From Paraburkholderia silvatlantica (lineage in GTDB: Bacteria; Pseudomonadota; Gammaproteobacteria; Burkholderiales; Burkholderiaceae): a DNA stretch of 64,000 nucleotides. Each line of letters begins with the position of its first letter. Within the stretch, counting starts at the first letter, position 1. Below are positions 1-9,159 of the stretch, piece after piece. The stretch is taken from positions 372,001-436,000 of the forward strand of contig NZ_QEOL01000003.1 of NCBI RefSeq assembly GCF_003096715.1, read 5' to 3'. The translations under genes and the position numbers were made by a program. Under the pieces are notes generated by a model. It saw only the letters and a program-made list of their open reading frames with translations. It did no database searches and was not told where the DNA came from.

Positions 1-297
1 CGCATTGCCGGCCTGCTCCCCGGCGTGCGACACCGCTTCCCAGAAGGTGCGCAGCCGCTCGCGCGCTTTTGCTGCGCCGCCGCTGGCCAGGCCCGCCGCG
101 CATAGCGCCGCGTTGATTCCGCCCGCGCTGGCCCCGCTGATCGCCTCGACACGGAACGGCGTGCCCTGCGATGTCGATTCCAGCAATCGATCGAGCACGC
201 CCCACGTGAAAGCGCCGTGCGAGCCGCCGCCTTGCAGGGCAAGTGCGACTTTGGGGTCGGACTGTTGCACGCCGCCCGTGGATGCTTCTATCGCCAT
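1..297 (-). CDS. Patatin-like phospholipase, N-terminal part (3' end outside window)
   Basis: Predicted lipid acyl hydrolase of the patatin family. The visible 99 residues carry the family oxyanion-hole motif GGGSHGAFTWGVL near residue 24 and the nucleophile elbow GASAG (GxSxG) near residue 55. The catalytic Asp-Gly part lies beyond the window edge. The ATG is preceded by a GA-rich ribosome site (GAGGGGAG) about 3 bases upstream. No signal peptide is visible, so a cytoplasmic or inner-membrane-associated enzyme is inferred. It is not closely similar to the second patatin gene in this window. The gene is divergent from the exporter that starts near 597. Confidence 0.85.
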   Translation of the reverse strand, partial: MAIEASTGGVQQSDPKVALALQGGGSHGAFTWGVLDRLLESTSQGTPFRVEAISGASAGGINAALCAAGLASGGAAKARERLRTFWEAVSHAGEQAGNA

Positions 298-596
298 GGC
301 TCCCCTCTCGTCGTCATCGCGCTGCACGCAATCGTACGCGCGCGAGGGAACGCGTGGGCGGCGAATGCCGCCTCAGGAACCGGTAAGGACGGGGCGCGGC
401 CTTCAGCGCGTTCGCGCACAAGCGTGTGGCGAAATGGGGACGGCGCAGCGCTGTGGCCGGCAGACCGATGTATGCCAGCCTGATCTGGATCGCGTTCGCA
501 CGGTGACCGCTGCCGACGCGTATGCGGTCTCCCGGGTTGACTCGCGTCCCCGACGTCAACAGACTCTGTTTACCATCGATCCACACGGGAGCGAAC
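298..596. other. Intergenic region between patatin gene and exporter
   Basis: About 300 bases separating divergent genes, so it should hold both promoters; no convincing -35/-10 pair was found. The minus strand is open through this stretch and contains an S4-like string (see findings), ending 16 bases before the patatin start. No gene is called here because that frame lacks a good start and ribosome site. Confidence 0.4.
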
Positions 597-2213
597 TTGA
601 CCAGCCGGGATCTTGTTGAAAGCGAGCCGAAGGGCGCGCATGTCGTCGCCGCGCAGGCGAGCCCGTGCGACGCGCTCGTTATCCGCGCGCAGCCCACCGT
701 AATTGACCGTCCGTGTCGGCGCAAGCGCCTTGCGCTCGCTGCGACGATCCTGGGTTCGAGCATGGCGTTCATCGACGGCTCCGTCGTCAACGTCGCACTG
801 CCGTCCATTCAGAGCGAACTCGGTGCGAGCGTCGCGGCGATGCAATGGGTCGTCAACGCATATTTGCTGTTTCTCGGCTCCCTCGTGCTGGTCGGCGGGT
901 CGATGGGGGACAGGCTTGGCCGCCGCACGGTGTTCATCGCGGGCACTGCGCTGTTTACGCTGGCGTCGGCGGCTTGCGGCCTCGCGCCGAATGCAGCTGC
1001 GTTGATCGCCGCCCGCGCGGCTCAAGGCATCGGCGCGGCGCTGCTCGTCCCCAGCAGTCTCGCGATCATCGGCGCGGTGTTCCACGACGAAGCACGTGGG
1101 CGGGCGATCGGCACCTGGGCCGGCGTCGGCGCGATCACGTCGGCGGTGGGACCCGTGGCGGGCGGCTGGCTCGTCGATGCACTTTCCTGGCGTGCGATCT
1201 TCTTCCTGAACGTCCCGCTCGCCGTGCTGACGATCGCGCTCGCTGTTGCATCGGTACCCAACAGTCACAGGCCCGATGCGCCCGGACAGCTCGACTGGCC
1301 TGGCGCGATGGCCGCGGCAGCAGGACTTGCCAGTCTGACTTTCGGCCTGACCCAGGCTTCGGCGCGAGGCTTCGAGCATCCGTTCGTACTGGTCGCAATT
1401 GGCGCGGGCATGCTCGTGCTCGCTGCATTCGTGATGATCGAAGCGCGCAGCGCCAACCCCATGATGCCGCTCGATGTGTTCCGTTCACGCGACTTCACGG
1501 GTGCGAATCTCGTCACACTGCTGCTTTACTTCGGGCTCGGCGGCGCGTTCTTCTTCCTGCCGTTCACGCTGATCCGCGCGCATGGCTTCACCGCGGCCGA
1601 AGCGGGTGCCGCGCTGTTGCCGGTGCCCGTCATCATCGGTTTGCTGTCGCGCTTCACCGGTGGACTGACGAGCCACTTCGGCTCACGCGCGCTGTTGACC
1701 GTTGGCCCGGGCGTCGCCGGGCTCGGGTTCACGCTATTGGCGTTGCCGCTCGTGCGCGGAAGCTACTGGAGCGGATTCTTCCCCGCGCTCGCGGTGCTCG
1801 GGCTCGGCATGACGATCACCGTCGCGCCGCTCACCACGACTGTGATGGGCGCGGTGTCGAGCGAGCGCACCGGCGTCGCGTCCGGCATCAACAACGCCGT
1901 GGCGCGCGTGGCGAGCCTGCTGGCGGTGGCGGTGCTTGGCATCGTGTTCGTGTGGTCGCATCACGCGGCGCTAGCGGCGCGCCTCGACGCGTTGCACGTG
2001 CCGGTGAACGCGCGCCAGACGGGGCAACTGCTGGAGCCGGTCGGGCAAGGCGGGCTCGCATCGGACGGCGCCGGCACGCCGTATGCAACGCTGGTGGCGC
2101 GTGCGCAAGCGGACGCCATGATCGACGCGCTGCGTGCCGTCGCCGTTGTATCTGCCGCGTGCGCGTTCGCTGGAGCGGGTATTGCGGCAGCAGCCATACA
2201 GTCCCGGAAATGA
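597..2213 (+). CDS. MFS drug/solute exporter, DHA2 (EmrB/QacA, 14-TM) type
   Basis: Proton-driven multidrug or metabolite exporter of the inner membrane. About 538 residues with repeated hydrophobic segments, consistent with 14 TM helices. Visible family motifs are an acidic TM1 motif (SSMAFIDGSVVNVALPSI, Asp60), loop motif A (GDRLGRR near residue 108) and an antiporter motif C-like run (VGPVAGGWLVD). I chose a TTG start because GGGAG sits 5 bases upstream; an ATG at 522 is in frame but has no ribosome site and would add 25 unlikely residues. The gene stands alone, divergent from a patatin gene and convergent with the ketone-body operon. Substrate unknown. Confidence 0.9.
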   Translation: MTSRDLVESEPKGAHVVAAQASPCDALVIRAQPTVIDRPCRRKRLALAATILGSSMAFIDGSVVNVALPSIQSELGASVAAMQWVVNAYLLFLGSLVLVGGSMGDRLGRRTVFIAGTALFTLASAACGLAPNAAALIAARAAQGIGAALLVPSSLAIIGAVFHDEARGRAIGTWAGVGAITSAVGPVAGGWLVDALSWRAIFFLNVPLAVLTIALAVASVPNSHRPDAPGQLDWPGAMAAAAGLASLTFGLTQASARGFEHPFVLVAIGAGMLVLAAFVMIEARSANPMMPLDVFRSRDFTGANLVTLLLYFGLGGAFFFLPFTLIRAHGFTAAEAGAALLPVPVIIGLLSRFTGGLTSHFGSRALLTVGPGVAGLGFTLLALPLVRGSYWSGFFPALAVLGLGMTITVAPLTTTVMGAVSSERTGVASGINNAVARVASLLAVAVLGIVFVWSHHAALAARLDALHVPVNARQTGQLLEPVGQGGLASDGAGTPYATLVARAQADAMIDALRAVAVVSAACAFAGAGIAAAAIQSRK

Positions 2214-2294
2214 ACTGCAAACGTCTGCATTTGATCGAATGCGCGGAAATGACACTTCGGCATGAATCGGCATCGCGGTCTCCGACCGCTGAGC

Positions 2295-3557
2295 CTACGC
2301 GACCTTGCGAGTCAGATCCACCTGTCCCGAAGTGCCGGCGCTCAGTTCGGCGCGATCCGACTCGGGCACTTCGCCCGCGCGCCGATGGATGTCGTGCGTG
2401 ACGAAGCCTTGCTCGCGGCTCGGTATCGAGAACCAGTCCGGATGCGCAAACGACGCGCGAATGTCTTCGACGCCGCTCGACCAGTGTTCTTTCATGGTAT
2501 CGGCACTGAATTCGTAGTCCTTGTAATGCCCTTCGTAAGGCTTGTTCTTGTAGATCAGATGGATCACATTGATCGACGAACCATCGGCCACTTTCTCGGC
2601 GAGCCGGAACAGGGGATCGTTGCGGCGCGCCTCGGCGGGCACGTGCTCGAGGAGTTCCTTGATAAAGCGCGCATGCTTTTGCCGATCGGCAAGCATGTTG
2701 GTGATGGCGCGCGTGCGGCTCGAATATTGAATGTCCTTGGCTCGTTCGGCCACGTCCAGGAAATCGGCGGGTACGTTGCCGCTCGCACTCCATAGATCGA
2801 CCTGGAATACGAGCGTGTCCTTGTGGTCCGCGTCGCGCAGCACCTCCGTGAGCGGTGTGTTCGACACGAGGCCGCCATCCCAGTAATACTCACCCTCGAT
2901 TTCCACGGCCGGAAAGCCCGGCGGCAGCGCGCCCGATGCCATGAAGTGCTCGGGCTCGAGCCGCATCTTCGCGTTGTCGAAATAGACGAGATTGCCGCTG
3001 CGCACGTTCACGGCCCCCACCGACACCCGGATCGGGCCATCGTTGATACGGTCGAAATCGGCGAAACGTTGCAGCGTCGATTTCAGTGCGGCGGTGTCAT
3101 AGTAGCTCACCGCGTTGGGTGTCGCCCTTTGCCAGCCTGCCACCGGCAACGGCCGCCGCGGCGCGAAAAAGCCCGGCTGGCCTTCGGTTAGCGCGCGACC
3201 CGCGGCCCACATGCTGGCCCAACGGCGCGACAAATCCTGATGGCTGAACAGCGGCATGGCGAGCGCGCCGAGGTTCCCGAACCAGTCGAGCGGATGGCAG
3301 ATCGACTCCCAGAAGCCGCGCAGCGCTTCGACGCGCCGCGCGGGCTCGTTGCCCGCGATAATCGCCGTGTTGAGCGCGCCGATCGATACGCCCGCAATGC
3401 GATGCGGTTCGACGCCGGCCTGTGCGAGCCCTTCGAACACGCCGGCCTGATAGGACCCGAGCGCGCCGCCGCCCTGCAAAACAAGGGCGATTTCGTCGTA
3501 GCGCGGCAGCTCAAACGGCTTGCGCTCCGTGCGGGCGGTGAGATTGCTGCTGCGCAT
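2295..3557 (-). CDS. Patatin-like phospholipase with C-terminal DUF3734-type region
   Basis: Predicted serine acyl hydrolase of 420 residues. Residues 25-35 hold the oxyanion hole (LVLQGGGALGS), the nucleophile Ser58 lies in GVSIG and the dyad Asp227 in WDGGL. The extra C-terminal 150 residues, with segments such as VIHLIYKNKPYEGHYKDYEF, match the long patatin/DUF3734 subgroup. The start has GGGAGAA just upstream. It is the third gene of adc - hbdH - patatin, 26 bases after hbdH. That linkage suggests a role in intracellular polyhydroxybutyrate or lipid turnover that feeds 3-hydroxybutyrate, but this is inference. No signal peptide. Confidence 0.9.
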   Translation of the reverse strand: MRSSNLTARTERKPFELPRYDEIALVLQGGGALGSYQAGVFEGLAQAGVEPHRIAGVSIGALNTAIIAGNEPARRVEALRGFWESICHPLDWFGNLGALAMPLFSHQDLSRRWASMWAAGRALTEGQPGFFAPRRPLPVAGWQRATPNAVSYYDTAALKSTLQRFADFDRINDGPIRVSVGAVNVRSGNLVYFDNAKMRLEPEHFMASGALPPGFPAVEIEGEYYWDGGLVSNTPLTEVLRDADHKDTLVFQVDLWSASGNVPADFLDVAERAKDIQYSSRTRAITNMLADRQKHARFIKELLEHVPAEARRNDPLFRLAEKVADGSSINVIHLIYKNKPYEGHYKDYEFSADTMKEHWSSGVEDIRASFAHPDWFSIPSREQGFVTHDIHRRAGEVPESDRAELSAGTSGQVDLTRKVA

Positions 3558-3583
3558 ACGTTCTCCCTTCGTTCGTTGATTGC

Positions 3584-4366
3584 TTAGTGCATCGACCAGC
3601 CGTGCGTGACGAGCACCGACTGGCCCGTCAACGCCTGCGACCCGAAGCCCGCGAGGAACGCGACCGTGTTGGCCACGTCGTCGAGCGAGGTGAACTCGCC
3701 GTCCACGGTGTCCTTGAGCATCACGTTCCTGACGACGTCGGCTTCCGAAATGCCGAGTGCCTTGGCCTGCTCGGGAATCTGCTTGTCGACGAGCGGCGTA
3801 CGCACGAACCCCGGGCACACGACGTTGGCGCGCACGCCGCGCGGACCGCCTTCCTTCGCCACGACGCGGGCCAGGCCGAGCAAACCGTGCTTCGCCGTGA
3901 CATAAGCCGCCTTGAGCTTCGACGCCTCGTGCGAGTGCACCGATCCCATGTAGACGATCGAGCCGCCCTTGCCGCTGCCGTACATATGCTTGAGCGCGGC
4001 CTTGGTGGTGAGAAATGCGCCGTCGAGATGAATCGCGAGCATCTTCTTCCAGTCGGCGAACGGGAACTCGTCCACCGGGCTGATGATCTGGATGCCCGCG
4101 TTCGACACGAGCACGTCGATCCCGCCGAAAGCCTTCGCCGCTTCGTCGATCCCCGCATTCACGGCTTCCTCGTTGGTGACATCCATCGCCACGGCAAGGG
4201 CCCGTCCGCCCGCGGCCACGATGCTGTCCGCCACCTTTCCTGCGTTCGCGAGATTGAGGTCGGCGATCACGACCGCCGCCCCCTGGCTCGCGAACGTGCG
4301 CGCGCAATGTTCGCCAATGCCGCTCGCGGCGCCCGTGATGACTGCAACCTTATCTTTCAAAGACAT
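3584..4366 (-). CDS. hbdH: D-3-hydroxybutyrate dehydrogenase (SDR family)
   Basis: NAD-dependent oxidation of (R)-3-hydroxybutyrate to acetoacetate in the cytoplasm. The 260-residue protein has the classical SDR pattern: TGAASGIG at 11-18, NAG at 89-91, catalytic Ser142, Tyr155 and Lys159. The C-terminus [15 protein letters not shown] and the segment [19 protein letters not shown] are typical of 3-hydroxybutyrate dehydrogenases rather than generic SDRs. AAGGAA precedes the ATG. It sits between adc and a patatin gene in one minus-strand operon, which links 3-hydroxybutyrate, acetoacetate and acetone or acetyl units. Confidence 0.92.
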   Translation of the reverse strand: MSLKDKVAVITGAASGIGEHCARTFASQGAAVVIADLNLANAGKVADSIVAAGGRALAVAMDVTNEEAVNAGIDEAAKAFGGIDVLVSNAGIQIISPVDEFPFADWKKMLAIHLDGAFLTTKAALKHMYGSGKGGSIVYMGSVHSHEASKLKAAYVTAKHGLLGLARVVAKEGGPRGVRANVVCPGFVRTPLVDKQIPEQAKALGISEADVVRNVMLKDTVDGEFTSLDDVANTVAFLAGFGSQALTGQSVLVTHGWSMH

Positions 4367-4397
4367 GTGTATTCCTTATAAAAATTTTTTAAACAGC

Positions 4398-5207
4398 TTA
4401 TGCGAGCTCGGCTTCCGGTTCACCCAGGGCGGCGTCGCGGCTCGCGCCCTGGTTCGATGCGGCGGCGAGATAGTCGAAGGCGATCTCGCCGATGTCGAGC
4501 GTGAGGTCCGCAATGACGTGACGTGCACCCACCACGCGACGCACCGGCAGATCGGCGACGGGCGCGAGCGCGTGCGGATGCAGCTCGATCGCCGCCGGGC
4601 CGCTCCATGCGCCTCGCACCGTCACGTCGCGCAAATAGAAGCGCACGAGTTCGCAGATGCGCACCGTGCCGTCCACATGCGGAATGATCTTGAGAAGGTA
4701 GTTGGGCGTGTCGGCGAGCTTGCGGCGCTCGTCTTCGCTGTTGAGCACATGATGCTTGTAGCCCATTGTGCCGGTCGCGATGCGCTGCGTGCCGTAATCG
4801 AGCGTGCCAAGCAGCGTGTCGTTGCCATCGACGGCGAGCACGGGGCGCGCGAGCTTCTTCGGGAAGCCCCAGATTTCACGGCCGCCGGCAATCGGGCCTT
4901 CGTCGTCGAGATACATCGAATGCGTGTAATTCGCGAGGCGGCCTTGCGGATCGCGTACGGAAATCACCTGTCCGCTTTCGGTGTAGTCGCCAAAGCCCGA
5001 CGAGTCGGGCATGCGGATGAATTCGTAATGAACGAGATTGTTTTCCGGCTTCAGCGGCTCGGGCACGATGGCGCGCAGTGCGTCGGGATCGGTCTCGTAC
5101 GTGATGATGAAATATTCGCGATTGACGAAGCGAAAAGGCGGCCGCGGATACGCGGGGTTGTGCATGGGCATCGCGAATGCATCGCGGCGGATTCTTGCCA
5201 GATCCAT
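4398..5207 (-). CDS. adc: Acetoacetate decarboxylase
   Basis: Decarboxylates acetoacetate to acetone and CO2 by a Schiff-base lysine. The 269-residue protein shows the family core: [11 protein letters not shown], then REIWGFPKK with the catalytic lysine at 117 or 118, then a C-terminal [17 protein letters not shown] segment. GGAG lies 5 bases before the chosen ATG; an internal Met at 15 ([11 protein letters not shown]) is an alternative start. First gene of the operon adc - hbdH - patatin. The family also includes enzymes acting on other beta-keto acids, so the exact substrate rests on the hbdH neighbour. Confidence 0.93.
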   Translation of the reverse strand: MDLARIRRDAFAMPMHNPAYPRPPFRFVNREYFIITYETDPDALRAIVPEPLKPENNLVHYEFIRMPDSSGFGDYTESGQVISVRDPQGRLANYTHSMYLDDEGPIAGGREIWGFPKKLARPVLAVDGNDTLLGTLDYGTQRIATGTMGYKHHVLNSEDERRKLADTPNYLLKIIPHVDGTVRICELVRFYLRDVTVRGAWSGPAAIELHPHALAPVADLPVRRVVGARHVIADLTLDIGEIAFDYLAAASNQGASRDAALGEPEAELA

Positions 5208-5782
5208 ATGTTCTCCAGACCAGGTTGCGTGAAAACGTCGCGACAGATGTTAGAGGCAAAACACGACACGATCGCATTTATGACTATAAAACACCGTTTC
5301 AATTTCGTTAAATAAAAAGGAAACTGAAAGTTTATTGGCCATCCCGGCGCCATTTTCGTGTGACCGGCGCAACGTCGCGTATGGAAATTTTTCAGCCTGA
5401 TCATGGCATTACGTGCGTCGCGCGGAAAACATGTGACGAATGCTGCTCAAAACGGGAAATAGATTAATGCGTGGATTGAGAGAGGAGGCCGGCCACTTCG
5501 CTCAGAGGAGGAACGTCTCGCCCCGGCATAGCCTTGCTTCGTCGAAATAAAGAAGGAATGCGAAATAGGTGAGTTGGCTGGAAAGAGCCGCCACGATGCC
5601 GGATCGTCGCGCGCCGAACACCATGTTATGTGACATCTCTTATGGCCGGTTGGCGTAAGATATCCTCGCTTCCAGCGGGGAAGCGGGCGAGGCCGGCTGT
5701 GACCGGCTAGAATGGATTGGCACGCCTAAGCACGGGACGTGCTTCCTGCTTCGTTAGCCAGCGAGCATACCGGCGAGATGCG
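5208..5782. other. Intergenic region between adc operon and hybrid kinase
   Basis: About 575 bases without a convincing gene. It holds the AT-rich adc promoter patch (5265-5340). A short GC inverted repeat (GCCGG...CCGGC, about 5692-5709) lies before the kinase gene. The rest shows no recognisable feature. Confidence 0.5.
5283..5311 (-). promoter_or_regulatory. Candidate sigma-70-type promoter of the adc operon
   Basis: On the minus strand, TTAACG (5306-5311) and TATAGT (5283-5288) are separated by 17 bases within an unusually AT-rich patch. This would start the transcript about 70 bases before the adc ATG. Seen in sequence; not tested. Confidence 0.5.
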
Positions 5783-7795
5783 ATGAGCATATTCAGGTTT
5801 CAATCGGCGACGGAATCGGCATTCCTCAAACGCTCGCATGCGCCCAGCGCGGTTCGCGCATGGCTGGTCGATATGCTTTGCTGGCCCGCCCGGTTCGAGG
5901 ATCCGCAGGTCGAACGGGAATTTACGGAGGAGTATGGCCGGCGCTTCGCCGACTTTCGCCGTGCGGCGCTGGTGCTCGGAACCCTGATCTGGGTGTGTTT
6001 TGGCTTTTGGGAAATCAGCCTTGCACAGACCAGTTCGGTGTTCCGGCCATACTTTCCGGAAGTTTTCGCGTTCCGTTGCGCCGGTGCCCTGGGCGCGACT
6101 GTGGGCATCGTGCTGGCCTTCAGGCTCGAATTTCATCGGGACAAGGTTGCACACTGGATACTGCTGTCGGGCCTGGCGTTCATGTGCTTTTGCCTGTTGA
6201 TGCAAACGGTCCTTGCCCCACGCCCATTCAATTTCACCCATTTCTTTGTCGGCTTTTATTTAATTCTCTTTTATCTGTTCGGCTTTCTGCGCCTGCGAGC
6301 CAAGGCGACGCTCATGCTGACCGCATGCGTGATTGCCGTGATCGTGATGGCCCAGCTGGTCACCCAGGCGGTCGAGCCGGACAACTTCGCCGCGGGGATG
6401 TTTTATCTGTTGAACGTCGCCGTGCTGGGGCATAGCGTCAACGTGAATGCCGAGCGGCATGTGCGCGACCGCTATGTTGCCGTCCAGGCGCTTGCCCAGA
6501 GCAACGCTGCGCTGCAAAGTGCGAACGCCGAACTCGCGCAAAAGCACCATGACCTCGAGCGCGCGCGGCGCGACCAGCAGACCAAGTCGGAAGCCCTGAT
6601 CGCCTTGCGCGAGCAGCAGCGCGAAGCCGCAGAGCAGGCGAGCCGGGCGAAGTCGCGTTTTCTGGCCGCAGCCGCGCACGACCTGCGCCAGCCCATGCAT
6701 GCGCTGAACCTGTTCCTCGCGGCGGCAGACGAGGCGCTGGAAGCCCGCGACATCGAAGCATCGAGCAAACTGATCGGCGAAGCGCGCAAGGCGTCGGTGT
6801 TGACGGCGCGCCTTTTCAATGCGGTGCTCGACCTGTCGAAGCTCGAATCGGGGCACGTCAACCCGACCTATACGAGCGTCGACCTGAGCCGCGTGACCGA
6901 AGAGACGGTCGAGCAGCTCGCGTCGTTCGCTGCGAGCCGCGGCGTTGTGCTGCGTTATGCAAAGGCGCTGCAAAAACCCGCATGGGTACGCACCGACGCC
7001 GACTGGATTCCCCGCGTGCTGAGCAATCTCATTGCGAACGGAATCAAATATTCAGACCCGTCGAAAGCGGGCCGCTCCACAGTGCTCGTTGGCTTGGTAC
7101 GTATGCCTAATTATGTGCGGCTCGACGTGCTCGATAACGGCATTGGCATCGCGTCGGAGCATTGGGACGCGATCTTCCAGCCGTTCGTACAACTCGGAAA
7201 CCCGGAGCGGGACCGCGAGAAAGGGCTTGGACTCGGTTTGTCGATCGTGAATGCGGTGGTGTCGCTGCTCGAGGGGCATCGTCTCGAACTCAAGTCGATC
7301 GAGGGGCGCGGGTCGCGTTTCTCGGTGCGCATGCCGGTAGCGGACCCATTCGCGCACGAGGATGCCGCGATATCGCCCGCCGATGCGGCATCCTCGCCGT
7401 CACCGTCGTCGTTGCGCGGTCTCTACGTGTTGCTGGTCGAGGACGACAGCCTGGTGCGCGCCTCGATGGAGGCGTTGTTTGCACGCTGGGGGGTGCTGTC
7501 CGATTCGGTGCGCAGCGCAGCCGAACTCGGCGACCTGTTGCAGACGATCGAGCGCGTGCCGGACCTCGTGATCAGCGACTACCGGTTGCCGGAGAATTCG
7601 ACCGCACACGACGTCATCCGGCTCCTCGGCGAGCACTTTACCCGGCCCGTGCCGTGCCTTGTGGTGACGGGGGAAGCCGTGGCAAGCACGCAGGGTGTGT
7701 TGCCGGAGCGCTGCGTGCTCAGCAAGCCGTTGGCTCCCGACCTGCTGCTGGCGCGCATGCTCGAATTGACGGGGGCGTCCACCCGGGCGAGTTAG
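5783..7795 (+). CDS. Membrane hybrid sensor histidine kinase with receiver domain
   Basis: Signal-sensing kinase of 670 residues. Residues 60-220 contain about six hydrophobic segments and no large periplasmic domain, so it may sense a membrane-borne or cytoplasmic cue. A coiled coil follows (225-295). The HisKA domain has phospho-acceptor His299 in HDLRQPMHAL; the ATPase domain shows the N box NLIANGIKYS, G1 LDNGIGIA and G2 GLGLGLSIV. A C-terminal receiver carries Asp599 in ISDYRLP. The ATG at 5783 was preferred over a start 66 bases upstream because it begins a typical N-terminus. It faces a response-regulator gene tail to tail, with the two stops overlapping by 4 bases, so the two probably work together. 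Confidence 0.92.
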   Translation: MSIFRFQSATESAFLKRSHAPSAVRAWLVDMLCWPARFEDPQVEREFTEEYGRRFADFRRAALVLGTLIWVCFGFWEISLAQTSSVFRPYFPEVFAFRCAGALGATVGIVLAFRLEFHRDKVAHWILLSGLAFMCFCLLMQTVLAPRPFNFTHFFVGFYLILFYLFGFLRLRAKATLMLTACVIAVIVMAQLVTQAVEPDNFAAGMFYLLNVAVLGHSVNVNAERHVRDRYVAVQALAQSNAALQSANAELAQKHHDLERARRDQQTKSEALIALREQQREAAEQASRAKSRFLAAAAHDLRQPMHALNLFLAAADEALEARDIEASSKLIGEARKASVLTARLFNAVLDLSKLESGHVNPTYTSVDLSRVTEETVEQLASFAASRGVVLRYAKALQKPAWVRTDADWIPRVLSNLIANGIKYSDPSKAGRSTVLVGLVRMPNYVRLDVLDNGIGIASEHWDAIFQPFVQLGNPERDREKGLGLGLSIVNAVVSLLEGHRLELKSIEGRGSRFSVRMPVADPFAHEDAAISPADAASSPSPSSLRGLYVLLVEDDSLVRASMEALFARWGVLSDSVRSAAELGDLLQTIERVPDLVISDYRLPENSTAHDVIRLLGEHFTRPVPCLVVTGEAVASTQGVLPERCVLSKPLAPDLLLARMLELTGASTRAS

Positions 7796-8487
7796 GCCGC
7801 CGGCGCGTGCGCAACGGCGGGAATTTCAATGCCGCGGCGTGCCATTTCGACGATCAGGAAAGTGCGCCGCGAGACGTTGAAACGGCTCAGCAGATCGCTG
7901 ATGTACTCCTTCGCGGTGTTCTCCGAGATATTCATTTTTCGCGCGATGGCCTTGTTCGACATGCCCTGCAGGAGAAAACCCAGGGTTTGCGCGAGGCGCG
8001 GCGGCAGGTTCAGCGAGTCGATCGGAATGGCTTTGCTCGGACCCGGGGACTGCGGGGTATGGCCGCCCTTGCCGAGTACGCTGTTGGGCAGGTAGACCCG
8101 TCCATTCAGGATCGTCTGAAGGGCATCCCGGAACACCGCGCCGCCTTCCTCGCTGGCCTTCGAGATGAAACCGCCCGCGCCATTCTTGATGCAATCCAGC
8201 ACGGTTTCGCGATCGTCCTGCGCGGACAGCATGACCACATGCGCCGCGCGCTCGTTCTCCTGCAGCCAGCGCAGCAGGTCAAGCCCGGTGTGATTGTCGC
8301 CGATCTGGTAGTCGAGAAAGACGAGGTCGTAAGCCTTGTTCTCCAGCCGTTCGACAGCAGCGTCGTATGAGCCCGCCTCGTCGATGTCGAGCGTCGGTTC
8401 CGAGGTCAGGATCAGGCTCTTCATCGCGATACGCGTCAAGCCCTCGTCTTCTACGAGCAGCACGTGCCGGAAATACAGGTTGTCCAT
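7792..8487 (-). CDS. Response regulator, receiver plus LuxR/NarL-type DNA-binding domain
   Basis: Transcription regulator of 231 residues. Receiver domain at 8-125 with acidic pair ED (13-14), phospho-acceptor Asp59 in VFLDYQIGD and the Lys switch in ISKASEE. A LuxR-type helix-turn-helix at about 155-215 contains LLQGMSNKAIARKMNISENTAKEYISDLL. GAGAGA lies just before the ATG. Convergent with the hybrid kinase and overlapping its stop codon, which makes it the likely phosphorelay partner. Target genes unknown; the divergent small genes from 8702 are candidates. Confidence 0.92.
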   Translation of the reverse strand: MDNLYFRHVLLVEDEGLTRIAMKSLILTSEPTLDIDEAGSYDAAVERLENKAYDLVFLDYQIGDNHTGLDLLRWLQENERAAHVVMLSAQDDRETVLDCIKNGAGGFISKASEEGGAVFRDALQTILNGRVYLPNSVLGKGGHTPQSPGPSKAIPIDSLNLPPRLAQTLGFLLQGMSNKAIARKMNISENTAKEYISDLLSRFNVSRRTFLIVEMARRGIEIPAVAHAPAA

Positions 8488-8600
8488 CTGGGTCTCTCTA
8501 GTCCTGGGCAAGCTCGCTACTAACGCGAACAGGCTTTGGCGCACTGTACCCGTATTCCTTCAGGTTGCGATCCCCCCAAAGCGGGGGACGCTTCCGGGGC

Positions 8601-8620
8601 CGCCTTCTGGAGGCGTTTTT
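8601..8620 (+). terminator. Hairpin plus T-run in the leader of the small gene at 8702
   Basis: CGCCT (8601-8605) and AGGCG (8611-8615) form a short stem with a 5-base loop, followed at once by TTTTT. It lies upstream of the gene at 8702, so it could be an attenuator, or a terminator for antisense transcription. A second GC stem (CCCCC/GGGGG, about 8574-8587) lies just before it. Confidence 0.35.
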
Positions 8621-8701
8621 CCCCCGCCATGGCCGGTTTTGCGAGAACCCGGTAACGCGCAGGATGGAGTCGCTGCAGTTCGGACGATAAGGGACACCAT
8701 C

Positions 8702-9133
8702 ATGCATACGCCGCATCCCGACTTCAAAAGCCTGCTGAACATTTTCCGCTTCGCGTCGGATGACGAAACACGCGCACGCCCTTGCAAGCCGGACCCTGAA
8801 CCGGCGACGCAGCCGGACGCAACGATCCTCGCCGAACTGCTTCGGGCAAGGGCGCTCATGGTCCGCATCGAGTCGAGCGGCGTGAAATTTCCCGACCAGA
8901 TCTACGACGTCTTCGTGCAGGCCCTGGCTGCCTATGACCAGAAGTGCTGGACGGAGCAGATCGACCGGAGTTTCTGCATCACGTTGAGCCTGCTGGAGTC
9001 GGTCGCACGCCACCGGCGCGGCACCGCAGCGGCGCGCCCCGCATGCACCGATGCGACCCTGGTCAATCACGACAATCCGGGCCCGAGGGTCGTCATCGGC
9101 GAGCACCGGAAGATGCTCGACGGTAATTGGTGA
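8702..9133 (+). CDS. Unknown 143-residue protein
   Basis: I do not recognise a family. AAGGGA precedes the ATG. The N-terminal 40 residues are polar and proline-rich. Residues 42-105 are predicted helical (ILAELLRARALMVRIESSG, then a run ending TLSLLESVARH). No signal peptide or TM segment is visible, so it is probably cytoplasmic. It starts 215 bases from, and divergent to, the response-regulator gene. The next small gene follows 26 bases later, so the two are likely one transcript and may be outputs or accessories of the two-component pair. Confidence 0.7.
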   Translation: MHTPHPDFKSLLNIFRFASDDETRARPCKPDPEPATQPDATILAELLRARALMVRIESSGVKFPDQIYDVFVQALAAYDQKCWTEQIDRSFCITLSLLESVARHRRGTAAARPACTDATLVNHDNPGPRVVIGEHRKMLDGNW

Positions 9134-9159
9134 GCGATCGCCGACGAGGAGACCGTGCG

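Noticed and set aside
713..2401. Long plus-strand frame over the exporter gene
   Set aside because: It is a high-GC shadow: Arg/Ala/Gly-rich and without family resemblance. The frame starting at 597 encodes a clear MFS protein.
4083..5315. 410-codon plus-strand frame opposite hbdH and adc
   Set aside because: Antisense to two well-recognised genes and of arginine/histidine-rich shadow composition.
5700..5760. TGGCAC string before the hybrid kinase as a sigma-54 site
   Set aside because: The matching TTGC element at the required spacing is absent.
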